Source of the DNA: JACQCF01 sp043742785 | Lineage (GTDB): Bacteria; Omnitrophota; Gorgyraeia; Zapsychrales; Fredricksoniimonadaceae | Assembly (NCBI GenBank): GCA_043742785.1 | Contig: JAYTXU010000063.1 | Span: 18,012 to 82,011 of the forward strand | Length of the DNA stretch: 64,000 bases | Direction of reading: 5' to 3' | In this document: piece after piece, positions 1 through 7,983 of the stretch | Layout of the letters: each line of letters opens with the position of its first letter | Position numbering within the stretch: position 1 is the stretch's first letter | The notes under the pieces: model-generated | The model's input: only the letters and a program-made list of their open reading frames with translations | What the model was told of the DNA's origin: nothing | Database searches by the model: none | Made by a program: the position numbers and the translations under genes

Positions 1-2
1 CC

Positions 3-122
3 GTCGCTGGATTAGGTGTTAAGAGTATTGATAAGGCTCTTGAATTAAAAGATCTGAAGATTAAACAAATAGGTCAGGACTTCTTGATAGAGGGAGACGT
101 TCATGTTCACAGGAATCGTTGA
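3..122 (+). CDS. ribD: RibD, C-terminal end (partial)
   Basis: The first 39 readable codons end in a TGA that overlaps the next gene by 20 bases. The translated tail (GLGVKSIDKALELKDL, then IGQDFLIEGDV) resembles the end of the reductase domain of bifunctional deaminase-reductase RibD, which makes the pyrimidine precursor of riboflavin. The overlap with riboflavin synthase supports the call, since ribD-ribE order is common. Only the C-terminus is in the window, so catalytic residues cannot be checked. Confidence 0.75.
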   Translation, partial: VAGLGVKSIDKALELKDLKIKQIGQDFLIEGDVHVHRNR

Positions 123-687
123 ACAATTAGGCAAGATTAAGGCAATTGAGCAAAAGAGTAATTTAATTGTTCTGAAAGTCGATGCGTTTAAATTGGCTAA
201 GAAAATTCATGTGGCTGATAGTGTAGCCATTAACGGTGTTTGCTTAACTGTTACCCAGAAAAAGGGGAGCATTGTTTCTTTTGATTTGATGAAAGAGACG
301 ATTGAAAAAACGTCTTTGAAAGAGGTGGGTTTAGAAAGCGAAGTCAATTTGGAATTGGCTCTCTTGGTTGACAGTCGTTTCGGTGGACATTTTGTGAGCG
401 GCCATGTGGATGAAAAAGGTGTGATCCAGAAAATAGAAAAATCTAAAAACTGGGTGAGTATGACGATTAGTATTTCTAAAGCGAATGCCAAATATATTGT
501 GCCTAAAGGATCGGTAACCTTAGATGGAATAAGTTTGACCGTTGGCCATGTGGGTAAAAATAGTTTCCAAGTCTATTTAATCCCTTATACCCTGCAAGCC
601 ACCAATCTAGGTTCTAAAAAAGCTGGCGACAGCGTTAATATTGAGACGGATATTCTGGCTAAGTACATCTTAGCTGGGAAGAAATAA
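103..687 (+). CDS. ribE: Riboflavin synthase, alpha subunit
   Basis: This enzyme dismutates two 6,7-dimethyl-8-ribityllumazine molecules to riboflavin. The 194-residue product starts with the family signature MFTGIVE and contains two lumazine-binding repeats, residues about 1-90 and 97-185. Each repeat has a G.C/S-type motif followed by a LT..V motif (NGVCLTV near residue 45, DGISLTVG near 143). The repeat boundary FGGHFVSGHVD is also typical. AGGGAG lies 6-12 bases before the ATG. The start lies inside the end of ribD, which implies translational coupling. A diverged fragment of the 3' end of a second ribE sits about 8.3 kb downstream. Confidence 0.95.
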   Translation: MFTGIVEQLGKIKAIEQKSNLIVLKVDAFKLAKKIHVADSVAINGVCLTVTQKKGSIVSFDLMKETIEKTSLKEVGLESEVNLELALLVDSRFGGHFVSGHVDEKGVIQKIEKSKNWVSMTISISKANAKYIVPKGSVTLDGISLTVGHVGKNSFQVYLIPYTLQATNLGSKKAGDSVNIETDILAKYILAGKK

Positions 688-863
688 ATTTTTTTTATAT
701 CAGTTACATGTGAATCCTTCTAACTAATAAGAAAACCTTTTACTTTTAATCCCTTACGAAATAATCGAATTAGGTGTCTAGCCTGAGGGTCGGTAAAGAA
801 GGAAGATTCAGCCCATTTCCACTTAATTTATTTTCTTGCTAAAAGAAAGAGTGAGTAGTAGTA

Positions 864-891
864 TTGTTTGTGCTTCAGAAAATTCTATAAA
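864..891 (+). promoter_or_regulatory. Candidate promoter of lipoprotein operon
   Basis: TTGTTT and TATAAA are separated by 16 bases. A start near 898 would give a leader of about 50 bases before the CsgG-family gene. The rest of the 261-base gap after ribE shows only a T-run after the ribE stop; I see no gene or known RNA in it. Confidence 0.4.
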
Positions 892-900
892 TTATTGTTC

Positions 901-930
901 AGACAACTCGCAAAGGTTGTTCTTTTTTAT
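901..930 (+). promoter_or_regulatory. Hairpin plus T-run in operon leader
   Basis: GACAAC and GTTGTT can pair (one G-T wobble) around an 8-base loop, followed by TTTTTT. This sits between the candidate promoter and the ribosome-binding site AGGGGG. It could be a weak attenuator, or simply the terminator of upstream transcription. Confidence 0.3.
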
Positions 931-948
931 TTCTAGGGGGATTCAAAA

Positions 949-1908
949 ATGGTTTATAAGAAATTTTTAATATTTGGGTTTGTTGGTTTATTTGCTGGTT
1001 GCACCTCTGTTCCTAAACAAATGAAAGTTGTTGAGCCGCCTATTTCTCAAAAGCAACAAATTGAAGCTCAACAGCTTGTTCAGCTTCCGTTGATGAAGAA
1101 GTATAAAAGAAAGATTATTATTGGACGATTTTCGAATGAAACTACCTATGGGAAAGCTTTACTTGTTGATGATAATTATGATCCTATTGGAAAACAAGCA
1201 AGCGATATGCTTGCAACTCGTTTAATAAAATCAAACCGTTTTTTGGTATTAGAACGTCCTGATTTAAAGAAAGTCGAAGCTGAGCAAACGATAACCAAAG
1301 AAAAGGATTTAATAGGGGCTGATACGATTATATTTGGCTCTGTTACAGAATTTGGACGTTCAGTTACTGGGAAAGCTGGTTTTTTATCTAGTACAAAATT
1401 ACAAACTGCTAAAGCTAAGGTTGAGATTCGTCTTGTTGATTCAAAAACTGGCTTAGCGTTCTTCTCAACAATCGGTGCGGGTGTTGCTACCACAGAATCT
1501 GGTGAAGTTGCAGGCTTTGGTAGCGCAGCAGATTATGATGGAACTCTAAATGATAAAGTAATTGCAGCTTCAATCTCAGATCTTATTAATAATTTAATAG
1601 TTTCTTTAGAAAATCGCCCTTGGAAAACAGATATACTTCAAATTCTAGGTGACCAGGTTTTTATAAGCGGAGGGAAGAGTCAAGGTTTGAAAGAAGGAGA
1701 TATTCTTCAAGTGATGAAGAAAACAGCTACTGTGAAAAGCCAACAAAGTGGTTTCATGATTGATTTGCCTCCTGAAAAGATTGCCACCATTAAAGTGAGT
1801 AGTTTTTTTGGTGACACTGAAACAAGTGAAGGATCAATTGCTAAAATCATTAATGGCTCTATTGATGCTGGTATACTAGAAAAATGTTTTGTAAAAGAGG
1901 TTGAATAA
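949..1908 (+). CDS. CsgG/HfaB-family outer-membrane lipoprotein
   Basis: The product has 319 residues. A lipobox ending in FAGC at residue 18 follows a hydrophobic signal segment. The body matches the CsgG/HfaB fold: an ATP-binding-like first strand (IIIGRFSNET, residues 55-64), DMLATRLIKSNRFLVLERPDL (about 86-106), GADTIIFGSVTEFG (about 123-136), then strands with KAKVEIRLVD. CsgG forms the curli export pore and HfaB anchors holdfasts, but many relatives have no curli. No curli subunit gene is nearby. The three following genes are also lipoproteins, so it probably contributes to an outer-membrane lipoprotein complex of unknown role. A good AGGGGG site precedes the ATG. Confidence 0.85.
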   Translation: MVYKKFLIFGFVGLFAGCTSVPKQMKVVEPPISQKQQIEAQQLVQLPLMKKYKRKIIIGRFSNETTYGKALLVDDNYDPIGKQASDMLATRLIKSNRFLVLERPDLKKVEAEQTITKEKDLIGADTIIFGSVTEFGRSVTGKAGFLSSTKLQTAKAKVEIRLVDSKTGLAFFSTIGAGVATTESGEVAGFGSAADYDGTLNDKVIAASISDLINNLIVSLENRPWKTDILQILGDQVFISGGKSQGLKEGDILQVMKKTATVKSQQSGFMIDLPPEKIATIKVSSFFGDTETSEGSIAKIINGSIDAGILEKCFVKEVE

Positions 1909-2217
1909 ATGAGAAAAATATTATTATTTTCTACGGTTGTTTCTCTTTTTGTTATTGGGTGTGCTCCACGTTACCCAACAACAGCTGTAAGTACGATTGA
2001 TTCACGACCAACTTTATCATTTATAAACGCTCCAGCAGGCTCTGTTGCTTTAGTTGATGGCATAAATATGGGTGATGCAACAAAGTTTAATGGTAAACCA
2101 AAAGTTTTAGCAGTTGAACCCGGTACGCATGAGGTAACAGTAATGCAGGGAAGCGTAGTGGTTTCTAAGCAAACTGTTTTTGTTGAGAGCGAACAGAAAG
2201 TTATTAACGTCCATTAA
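1909..2217 (+). CDS. Small PEGA-like lipoprotein
   Basis: The ATG follows the previous stop codon directly. The 102-residue product has a lipobox (VIGC, Cys18). Residues 35-100 are a beta-rich segment with the pattern SVALVDG...G, EPGTHEVTV, which resembles PEGA-type surface domains. It is translated together with the CsgG-like gene. The exact function is unknown; the operon suggests it is an accessory component of the same lipoprotein assembly. Confidence 0.7.
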   Translation: MRKILLFSTVVSLFVIGCAPRYPTTAVSTIDSRPTLSFINAPAGSVALVDGINMGDATKFNGKPKVLAVEPGTHEVTVMQGSVVVSKQTVFVESEQKVINVH

Positions 2218-2230
2218 CTAAGGTTCTAGT

Positions 2231-2593
2231 ATGAATAAAAGTGTATTAAAATTATTGCCATTATTATTTTTGGTTGGTTGTGCTACTCAAAAGTATACAT
2301 GGAATGGTTATGATGATAACCTTTATGCGTATTATAAGAACCCTGCTAGTAAAGAGAAGTTCGTAGAACACTTAAAAGAAACTATTTTAAGAGGTGAACA
2401 AAATCATAATGTTCCACCTGGGGTATATGCTGAATATGGATATATGCTTTATGAAAATCAAGATTTTCCGGGCTCAATTACTTATTTTCAAAAAGAACAT
2501 GACTTGTGGTTGGAGTCTAGACCTTTTATGGAGAAAATGATTGATAATGCACAAAAGATGTTGTCCAAAAGTCAGCCTAAGGGATCTGTTTAA
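2231..2593 (+). CDS. DUF4810-family lipoprotein
   Basis: The 120-residue product has lipobox LVGC (Cys17). Features typical of DUF4810 follow: YTWNGYDDNLYAYYKNP (residues 23-39), a VPPGVYAEYGYML core and an FPGSITYFQKEHDLW segment that looks like a single TPR-type helix pair ending in FMEKMI. The family occurs beside CsgG-like and GNA1162-like lipoproteins in several proteobacteria, as here. Its stop overlaps the start of the next gene (TAATG). Biochemical function is not known. Confidence 0.82.
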   Translation: MNKSVLKLLPLLFLVGCATQKYTWNGYDDNLYAYYKNPASKEKFVEHLKETILRGEQNHNVPPGVYAEYGYMLYENQDFPGSITYFQKEHDLWLESRPFMEKMIDNAQKMLSKSQPKGSV

Positions 2594-3330
2594 TGAAAAA
2601 ACTGATTTTAATTGTTGGATTGGTTGTTTTTGCTTCTGGTTGCGCAAGTATACCGAAGAAAGATTATACTAAATTTTACTCAGCCGCACCTCGTTCTATT
2701 CTGGTAGTCCCTGTTGTTAATCAAAGCGTTAATGTAGATGCTCCTGCTTATTTCTTGTCTAGTATTTCTATTCCTATTGCTGAGCAAGGATATTATGTTT
2801 TTCCAGTCAATATGATCAAACGTGTGCTTGAGGATAATGGCTTATCTGATGCAGATTTGGTTCACAATGCTCCTGTGGAGAAGCTATCATCTTTATTTAG
2901 CGCAGATACAGTCTTGTACGTAAAAATTAAACGTTGGGATGCTCGATATTTATTCTTATCTACTACGGTCACTGTAGAACTTGAATATATTATTAAAGAA
3001 GGAAAAACTGGAGAAACTCTATGGCAGGATGATCGCATAATCCAGTATACTCCACAGACGACTGATACAGGAAATCCTATAGCAACTTTAGTAGTCATGG
3101 CTATTACAGCTGCAGTTGAGAAGGCGGCCCCCAATTATATGCCTTTAGCTAAGCAAGCAAATGCAGTTGCTTTTACTTTTCCAGGTCCAGGGATTCCTCC
3201 AGGACCTTATTCAGGCAAAGAAAACAAACAAGTAGCGACTAAAACTGTAGTAGTTAAACCTGTGGCAACTTCAACAAAAGATACACCATCAAATATAGCA
3301 ATTCCAGCAAAGAATAATTTTAAAGGTTAA
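2593..3330 (+). CDS. GNA1162/DUF799-family lipoprotein
   Basis: The 245-residue product has lipobox ASGC (Cys17). The family pattern is clear: APRSILVVPVVNQSVNVDA (residues 32-50), IPIAEQGYYVFPV (about 64-76), a DNGLSDAD segment, and LFSADTVLYVKIKRWDARY (about 99-117). This family includes Neisseria GNA1162, a surface lipoprotein. The last 50 residues are a low-complexity Pro/Gly/Val/Thr/Lys tail not needed for the fold. Last gene of the four-lipoprotein operon; no clear terminator follows. Confidence 0.85.
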   Translation: MKKLILIVGLVVFASGCASIPKKDYTKFYSAAPRSILVVPVVNQSVNVDAPAYFLSSISIPIAEQGYYVFPVNMIKRVLEDNGLSDADLVHNAPVEKLSSLFSADTVLYVKIKRWDARYLFLSTTVTVELEYIIKEGKTGETLWQDDRIIQYTPQTTDTGNPIATLVVMAITAAVEKAAPNYMPLAKQANAVAFTFPGPGIPPGPYSGKENKQVATKTVVVKPVATSTKDTPSNIAIPAKNNFKG

Positions 3331-3956
3331 TCAATTCTTGATACCCAAGCGGTGCCCATCCAAGGTGAAAAAGTTGTAAAATCTTGTATAAAGTTGTATG
3401 ACGTGTGGAAAGTTTTTGCTGTGTGGAATTTGGCTTAAAATGACCGTTTGTCGACGATAAGTACCAAAAATAGCCTAATGTATCCCAGCATCTCCACCAG
3501 CCAGATTGGCACAAATTAGGCACATAATTTTTCTATCTTCTATAAGTCAGGCTGGCTAAAGAGGTTATAAAGGTAGCCTGTGGGTTCTCTTACAGCAGAC
3601 CTCCAGAATTAGATAGTGCTATTAAAGTGCCCCATAGTATGATCTTGGATATCTCCTTGACCGCAAATCACCACCTGTCAAAATAAGGTCTGTCTTCATA
3701 AGTTCAGGCTCTCTTATCTGCTGTAGTTTTGGTAAAGTCAAGTCACTGACACCCCTTTTTAAATTATAAATAACAGGACTGTTACAAAAGCCCCGTAATG
3801 TCTATTTTGGAAAGATTTATCTCTAAAGAGGGTAGTGACTATTAAAAGCTAAAAAAAATATGCTATACTCAAATTAAGGAACTTGATTCATAGAATTATT
3901 TGAGTTTCTTGATTCTTTGAAAAAAGATGTTCTTGTAGCAAAAGTGGTGGCGCGCT
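3331..3956. other. Long intergenic region with one repeat copy
   Basis: These 626 bases hold no convincing gene. They contain one copy of an 82-bp direct repeat and scattered AT-rich sequence. The part downstream of the repeat (CAT..GTTCA) weakly resembles the start of the winged-helix gene that follows the other copy, so the region may hold a decayed duplicate. TATACT at 3864-3869 is a possible -10 for the next gene, without a good -35. Confidence 0.5.
3609..3690 (+). repeat. 82-bp direct repeat, copy A
   Basis: The first 27 bases, through the GTGCTATTAAAGTGCCCC core, are identical to copy B. The end ATAAGGTC is also identical and lies at exactly the same distance. The middle has diverged. 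Confidence 0.8.
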
Positions 3957-4637
3957 ATGAACAAGATATTTTTGCCCTTGGTTCTGTGCCTATTCTTTCC
4001 GGCTTTGATCTGTAAGGCCGATATGTCGGCCTTTAATGAAACGCCTACTACTCATCTCCCGCCTGGAATCTTAAATAAACACAATGTGCAGAATGTGCAA
4101 AATCTGGATGTCATTGAGCTGGAGAAGCTTACCATTGATCATATAGAAAAAAGAAGAATTTCGTTATCTATGGAGAGTATTACGGAAGATGCTGCTTTGA
4201 AGAGTCCTATTGCTGAGGATTTTAATTCGTTATCTGTTGGCAACAAACATGTTCATCGAAGATATGATGGTTTTCTCTCTTCAGTTTCTCCAGATTACAA
4301 GATTAATAGAAATTTTCTTTCACTCACCAAGGTTCCTAATGTTAACCATAAACAGGCGATCATGTTTGTATTTCTTATGAATAATAACAGATATGAACGC
4401 AAGAGATCCAGTAGTGATATTAATACCATCTTGAAAGATAATCCACGCACCCGCATGCATGTGTTGTGGCCAGGATCTAAGAAAATAAATTTGGAACAGA
4501 AGATTATTGCAGATGAATATCCTGTTGATATTTCTATCGCCAATAAAGAAGATGGATATGCGCAGGGAGAATGGAATCTTGTCCTACCTAATAAGAAACC
4601 ACGCGAAGTAAGAGTTTCTCTGTTGTGGTCATTTTAA
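3957..4637 (+). CDS. Unrecognised exported protein
   Basis: The 226-residue product begins with a signal peptide of about 21 residues ending ICKA. The mature part is hydrophilic and rich in Asn, Lys and Ser, with no cysteine and no membrane segment. It ends in a beta-rich section (GEWNLVLPNKKPREVRVSLLWSF, with aromatic C-terminal Phe). The terminal phenylalanine in a short beta strand is reminiscent of outer-membrane protein ends, but there is no other barrel evidence. It lies between the two copies of the 82-bp repeat. I do not recognise its family and assign no function. Confidence 0.6.
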   Translation: MNKIFLPLVLCLFFPALICKADMSAFNETPTTHLPPGILNKHNVQNVQNLDVIELEKLTIDHIEKRRISLSMESITEDAALKSPIAEDFNSLSVGNKHVHRRYDGFLSSVSPDYKINRNFLSLTKVPNVNHKQAIMFVFLMNNNRYERKRSSSDINTILKDNPRTRMHVLWPGSKKINLEQKIIADEYPVDISIANKEDGYAQGEWNLVLPNKKPREVRVSLLWSF

Positions 4638-4654
4638 TTCGTCTTCAAAACAAT

Positions 4655-4736
4655 TTAGATAGTGCTATTAAAGTGCCCCATCATATAATCTTAAATATAT
4701 TCTTGTTCAGGAATCGGTGTCTGCTAGAATAAGGTC
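4655..4736 (+). repeat. 82-bp direct repeat, copy B
   Basis: Copy B ends five bases before the ATG of the winged-helix gene. The conserved blocks at both ends and the identical spacing suggest that it carries the promoter or operator of that gene, or is the scar of a duplication. No -35/-10 pair stands out inside it. Confidence 0.8.
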
Positions 4737-4741
4737 CAATC

Positions 4742-5293
4742 ATGGTTCAAACAGACTACACCGATAAAATCCTCCAATATATCCAAAAGAGCGGCCAAGC
4801 GCGGGTCGCATCGATGCTCCAAGATCTTAATATTCCACGTAGAAGGGTTTTCAAGATTCTCTCTCGGCAGATTAAATCAGGGATAATTTTTAAGGAAGGG
4901 GTGCATCCGAATATTTATTATAAGGCAAGGGTGCTTCCATCTAAAGAGCCTGCAGTCATTTCTCGAACACCCATTTCGAAGAAGGCGAAGAGCGGTTCTT
5001 ATGAAACAGAGTATTTGTGTCAAGAGCTGGAAGATGCCAGAAAAGCTCAAAGGGAAATGAAGGATGAAGTGACAAGGCTTTCTCACGAACTTTATCTAAG
5101 TCATAATGAGCTTAGCTCTAAAGAAGTAGATATTAAATATAAAGAGGCTCAGATCCATTCCAAGGAAGAACAGATCAAGCGCATGACTGACCGGGAAGAT
5201 CAACGTTATGAAGAGAACAAAAGTCTGCGCAAAGATATTCAGGATTTGCAGATCAGATTAAGGGAAGAGCAGAGGCAGACAGGGAAGAAGTAA
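4742..5293 (+). CDS. Winged-helix protein with coiled coil
   Basis: Residues 5-65 of 183 look like a winged helix: DKILQYIQKSGQARVASMLQ, a recognition-helix-like IPRRRVFKILSRQIKSG, and a wing ending YYKARV. Residues 95-180 are a long charged coiled coil full of Glu, Lys, Arg and Gln. A DNA-binding head joined to a coiled-coil oligomerisation arm fits a regulator or nucleoid-associated protein. The 82-bp repeat directly upstream could be its target. No enzyme motif is present and I do not recognise the family. Confidence 0.65.
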   Translation: MVQTDYTDKILQYIQKSGQARVASMLQDLNIPRRRVFKILSRQIKSGIIFKEGVHPNIYYKARVLPSKEPAVISRTPISKKAKSGSYETEYLCQELEDARKAQREMKDEVTRLSHELYLSHNELSSKEVDIKYKEAQIHSKEEQIKRMTDREDQRYEENKSLRKDIQDLQIRLREEQRQTGKK

Positions 5294-5318
5294 TTTTTAT
5301 AAACTGAAAAGGAAACCT

Positions 5319-6170
5319 ATGAATACAAAGACTTTTTCTAAGAAAGAAGCTATTACCCGCGGAATACAGATGACTAAAAAGTATTTTGGGGTGATTTTAA
5401 TTGTCATAGGTATTTATATTGCAATTGGGGTGAGCAATGGGCAATTACAAAGTGGGGCAGGATTAGATCGTATTAATAAAAGGGATATTAAAACGCTTTA
5501 TAAAGATTCTGCTGCTGTTGATGCGTTTAACCAATATCTTCAAACATCCGGATATATCAACAAATTCGGCAAAGTACAGGATAAGTTAGAGAAAATCGAA
5601 AAACCTTCTGATTTAGTTCTTCCATTGGAACTAGATGGGGATCGATATAAGATTTTTAGATTTCTACAAGCATATAAATACCATTTACCTTTTCCAAAAG
5701 CATTTTATTACGTATTACTTTTTGGTTTTGGTATTATTAATATGTTACTACAAATAGGTGCGACAAAAATGACCTTGATGGTCAATCGTGATGAAGCACC
5801 GAATGTTTTTGAGATCTTTTCAAATGGTTCGCTTTTGATTACATATATTTTGTCGAGCATTTGTTATTCTTTAGCTGTTATAGGAGGAATGATTCTTTTG
5901 ATTGTCCCTGGCATTATATTAAGTATTGCGCTTGGAATGAACATGTTCTTTATCGTTGATCAAAAGATGGGCCCCATTGAATCGCTGAAAGCGAGCCGTG
6001 CTCTCACAAAAGGTGTTCGGTGGCAATTGTTTTGTTTCGGAGGAGCTCTTCTTCTATTTAATTTGGCAGGTCTTTTATGTCTAGTGATAGGGTTACTTTT
6101 CACGATCCCTGTTTCTTGTGTTGCAACGGCATACGTCTATGATCATCTACGTAATCAAGTGGCTACTTAA
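5319..6170 (+). CDS. YciC-like multispanning membrane protein
   Basis: The 283-residue product has about five hydrophobic segments: 20-40, 128-150, 170-190, 193-216 and 238-265. The IVPGII turn and the stretch QKMGPIESLKASRALTKG resemble integral membrane proteins of the YciC/DUF975 type, whose biochemical role is poorly known. A soluble loop lies between residues 45 and 125. AAGGAAA precedes the ATG. It is followed after 11 bases by the 73-residue gene, so the two are probably co-transcribed. Confidence 0.7.
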   Translation: MNTKTFSKKEAITRGIQMTKKYFGVILIVIGIYIAIGVSNGQLQSGAGLDRINKRDIKTLYKDSAAVDAFNQYLQTSGYINKFGKVQDKLEKIEKPSDLVLPLELDGDRYKIFRFLQAYKYHLPFPKAFYYVLLFGFGIINMLLQIGATKMTLMVNRDEAPNVFEIFSNGSLLITYILSSICYSLAVIGGMILLIVPGIILSIALGMNMFFIVDQKMGPIESLKASRALTKGVRWQLFCFGGALLLFNLAGLLCLVIGLLFTIPVSCVATAYVYDHLRNQVAT

Positions 6171-6181
6171 TAGGAAAACAT

Positions 6182-6403
6182 ATGTCTAAACCACAACAAT
6201 TGATTGAATGGAGTTATTTAGGGGCGAATTACAGTGTGTATATTAAGCATTTCACTGATGATGAGGGGAAGAGGGGAATGACCATGATTTTTGAAGACAC
6301 TACTAATGACAAAGTTACAGAAATGACTGTTCCTACTCGCAAGTTTCCCGAATTTCTAAGGGCTGTTAATGGGGGGGACGAACCTTATAGAGGATTATTT
6401 TAG
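6182..6403 (+). CDS. Conserved 73-residue protein
   Basis: This small soluble protein has no signal peptide and no cysteine. It reads as a compact beta-alpha domain (IEWSYLGANYSVYIKHF, then KVTEMTVPTRKFPEFLRAVNGG). A second, broken copy with many synonymous differences lies at 9100-9246, which shows that the reading frame has been under protein-level selection. The family is unknown to me. Confidence 0.75.
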   Translation: MSKPQQLIEWSYLGANYSVYIKHFTDDEGKRGMTMIFEDTTNDKVTEMTVPTRKFPEFLRAVNGGDEPYRGLF

Positions 6404-6449
6404 TTTGATTTTCAATTCATTCTTATTAAATTATGGTATAGTTTAGTTA

Positions 6450-6683
6450 ATGAGCGACCAAAACCAAAATAAAGAAGATAATTTTCTGCGAACCCTCCTC
6501 ATATCGATTATTTGTATTCCTCTTATTATTTGGTTACTTTATAATGGTTATCAAAAAAGTCTGCAATCTTCTACTAAATCTATTGCTTGTGAAAAAAGAT
6601 GTACTGATCAAGGCCATGCAGGTTATGAATTTAAATGGCCTATGTTCTCCGGTCCTAAATGCACCTGCATAGACATGAAATAA
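6450..6683 (+). CDS. Small membrane protein with four cysteines
   Basis: The 77-residue product has one membrane helix at residues 13-31. The rest contains CEKRC and CTC, which could form disulfides or bind metal on the outer side. No clear Shine-Dalgarno lies before the ATG; a TATAGT box 15-20 bases upstream would make the transcript nearly leaderless. It overlaps the longest reading of the next gene. Real but uncharacterised. Confidence 0.55.
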   Translation: MSDQNQNKEDNFLRTLLISIICIPLIIWLLYNGYQKSLQSSTKSIACEKRCTDQGHAGYEFKWPMFSGPKCTCIDMK

Positions 6684-6709
6684 ATCTAAAAATTAAAGAA
6701 AAGTATAAA

Positions 6710-7852
6710 GTGAAGAAATCTATTTTTCTTATTCCGTTATTAATTCCTTTGCTTATTTTTGGTTTTAACAAAACTAACTTTAAGCCCTTATGGAATGATG
6801 AAATAAACACCCAAACAAAAACTTTAAATCAATCGTACAGTAATATTCTGCTTAGAAACCATGTCTTTGACGACAGTTTAGCTCCTCTTTTTTATATTCA
6901 GCAGAAGATTTTGTGTGATCTTTTTCGTTACCAAACACCTCAAGAATGGTTGAAGGGGGATTGGTCCTATAGAGATCGTTATTCCAATGTTTTCTTAAGG
7001 ATTCTTCCTGTTTTTTGGATGTCGTTATCTTTTTTGTTGTTGTTTATTTATTTCTCTAATCGATTTAATCTCTTTATTGGATTCTTAAGTTTATTTATAG
7101 CTTTCTCCACTCACATTCTTCTAGCTTATTGGGCTGAGGCAAGGCCCTATGGCTTATGGGTGTTCTTTACGGTTGTTCAGCTGCTTCTTTTTATAGAATT
7201 AATTGAGGCTCCGGTTGTAGGGGCCAAGAAATGGGTTTGGCTTTCTATTATTCATATTGCTTTAAGCCTAACTTGCATCTTAAGTTTCTTTCAGATTACG
7301 ATTGTTTCTATGATCCTTTTCTTATTTAAAGAACGTCGTTGGAATAGATATATATTTCTGTTAGCGGTTCCATTAATTTTTATTTATTTCTACAAACCTT
7401 TTCTTCATAGTGTTACTTTTTTTTGTCAGGTTCGAGATATTTTTTATAGCATATTACCTAAAGAACGTATTAATATTTTTCAACTTTATCCTTTGTTGTT
7501 GGGATTGTATTTCTTGCAATCTAAGAAATTGATCTCTCCATTATTTCTGAATAGCACTCTGTTAAAGATTGCCCCTTTTTTTATAGCGTTATTTCTTATG
7601 GTATTTGCCGTTTTTATATTTTTAAGTTATTTATGGGGTCACGCTACAGGAGGAGTTCAGGTTGTTACGCCAAGGCATGTTATATTTCTAGCGCCTCTTG
7701 AAGTTATTGCGGAGACTTATTTAATAGGCATTCTTTGGGAGAGTTTTAAACATCTTTTTTGGATGCGATTGTTGATTCTGGCTATTATTACTTTTTTTTA
7801 TTTTCCACCTTTTAATATATTTTCTTTTGGTTTTCTAGCTTTTGCCTCCTAA
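6710..7852 (+). CDS. GT-C/PMT-type membrane glycosyltransferase
   Basis: I prefer the GTG at 6710, which begins VKKSIFLIPLLIPLL and avoids overlap with the upstream gene; an in-frame ATG at 6659 would add 17 polar residues. About 380 residues with eight or more membrane helices follow. Early WNDEIN (residues about 27-32) is the acidic motif of the first extracytoplasmic loop in GT-C enzymes, and AYWAEARPYGLW matches the Y.QEAR.Y pattern of the PMT/ArnT family. These enzymes use polyprenyl-phosphate sugars as donors. The acceptor cannot be inferred. At the short end of the family. Confidence 0.7.
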   Translation: MKKSIFLIPLLIPLLIFGFNKTNFKPLWNDEINTQTKTLNQSYSNILLRNHVFDDSLAPLFYIQQKILCDLFRYQTPQEWLKGDWSYRDRYSNVFLRILPVFWMSLSFLLLFIYFSNRFNLFIGFLSLFIAFSTHILLAYWAEARPYGLWVFFTVVQLLLFIELIEAPVVGAKKWVWLSIIHIALSLTCILSFFQITIVSMILFLFKERRWNRYIFLLAVPLIFIYFYKPFLHSVTFFCQVRDIFYSILPKERINIFQLYPLLLGLYFLQSKKLISPLFLNSTLLKIAPFFIALFLMVFAVFIFLSYLWGHATGGVQVVTPRHVIFLAPLEVIAETYLIGILWESFKHLFWMRLLILAIITFFYFPPFNIFSFGFLAFAS

Positions 7853-7920
7853 TATAGAGGATAGGTGTTTTTATATTTCTGTTGATGGTGCTGTGAGGTC
7901 TAGCCGCTTTAAAAGTGCGG

Positions 7921-7949
7921 TTGACAAACATCTTTTAAGTATATAAAGT
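7921..7949 (+). promoter_or_regulatory. Candidate promoter of protease gene
   Basis: A perfect TTGACA is followed by TATAAA after 15 bases or TAAAGT after 17. The segment AGTATATAAAGTACAAA around the -10 is nearly repeated upstream of the giant glucan-synthase-like gene. Confidence 0.45.
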
Positions 7950-7983
7950 ACAAATTTAGTTATTCAAGATAAGGGGACAATAT

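Noticed and set aside
760..860. GGTCGGTAAAGAAGGAAGATTCAGCCC segment considered as SRP RNA or an FMN/cobalamin riboswitch
   Set aside because: It lacks the GGAAG-CAGCC tetraloop context of SRP RNA and the conserved boxes of both riboswitches.
3320..3523. Minus-strand reading frame of 67 codons after the lipoprotein operon
   Set aside because: It has a Trp/Cys/His-rich composition, no ribosome-binding site and overlaps a plus-strand gene end; it looks like chance.
3609..4736. The 82-bp repeats considered as insertion-sequence ends
   Set aside because: They are direct, not inverted, there is no transposase between them, and no target-site duplication is visible.
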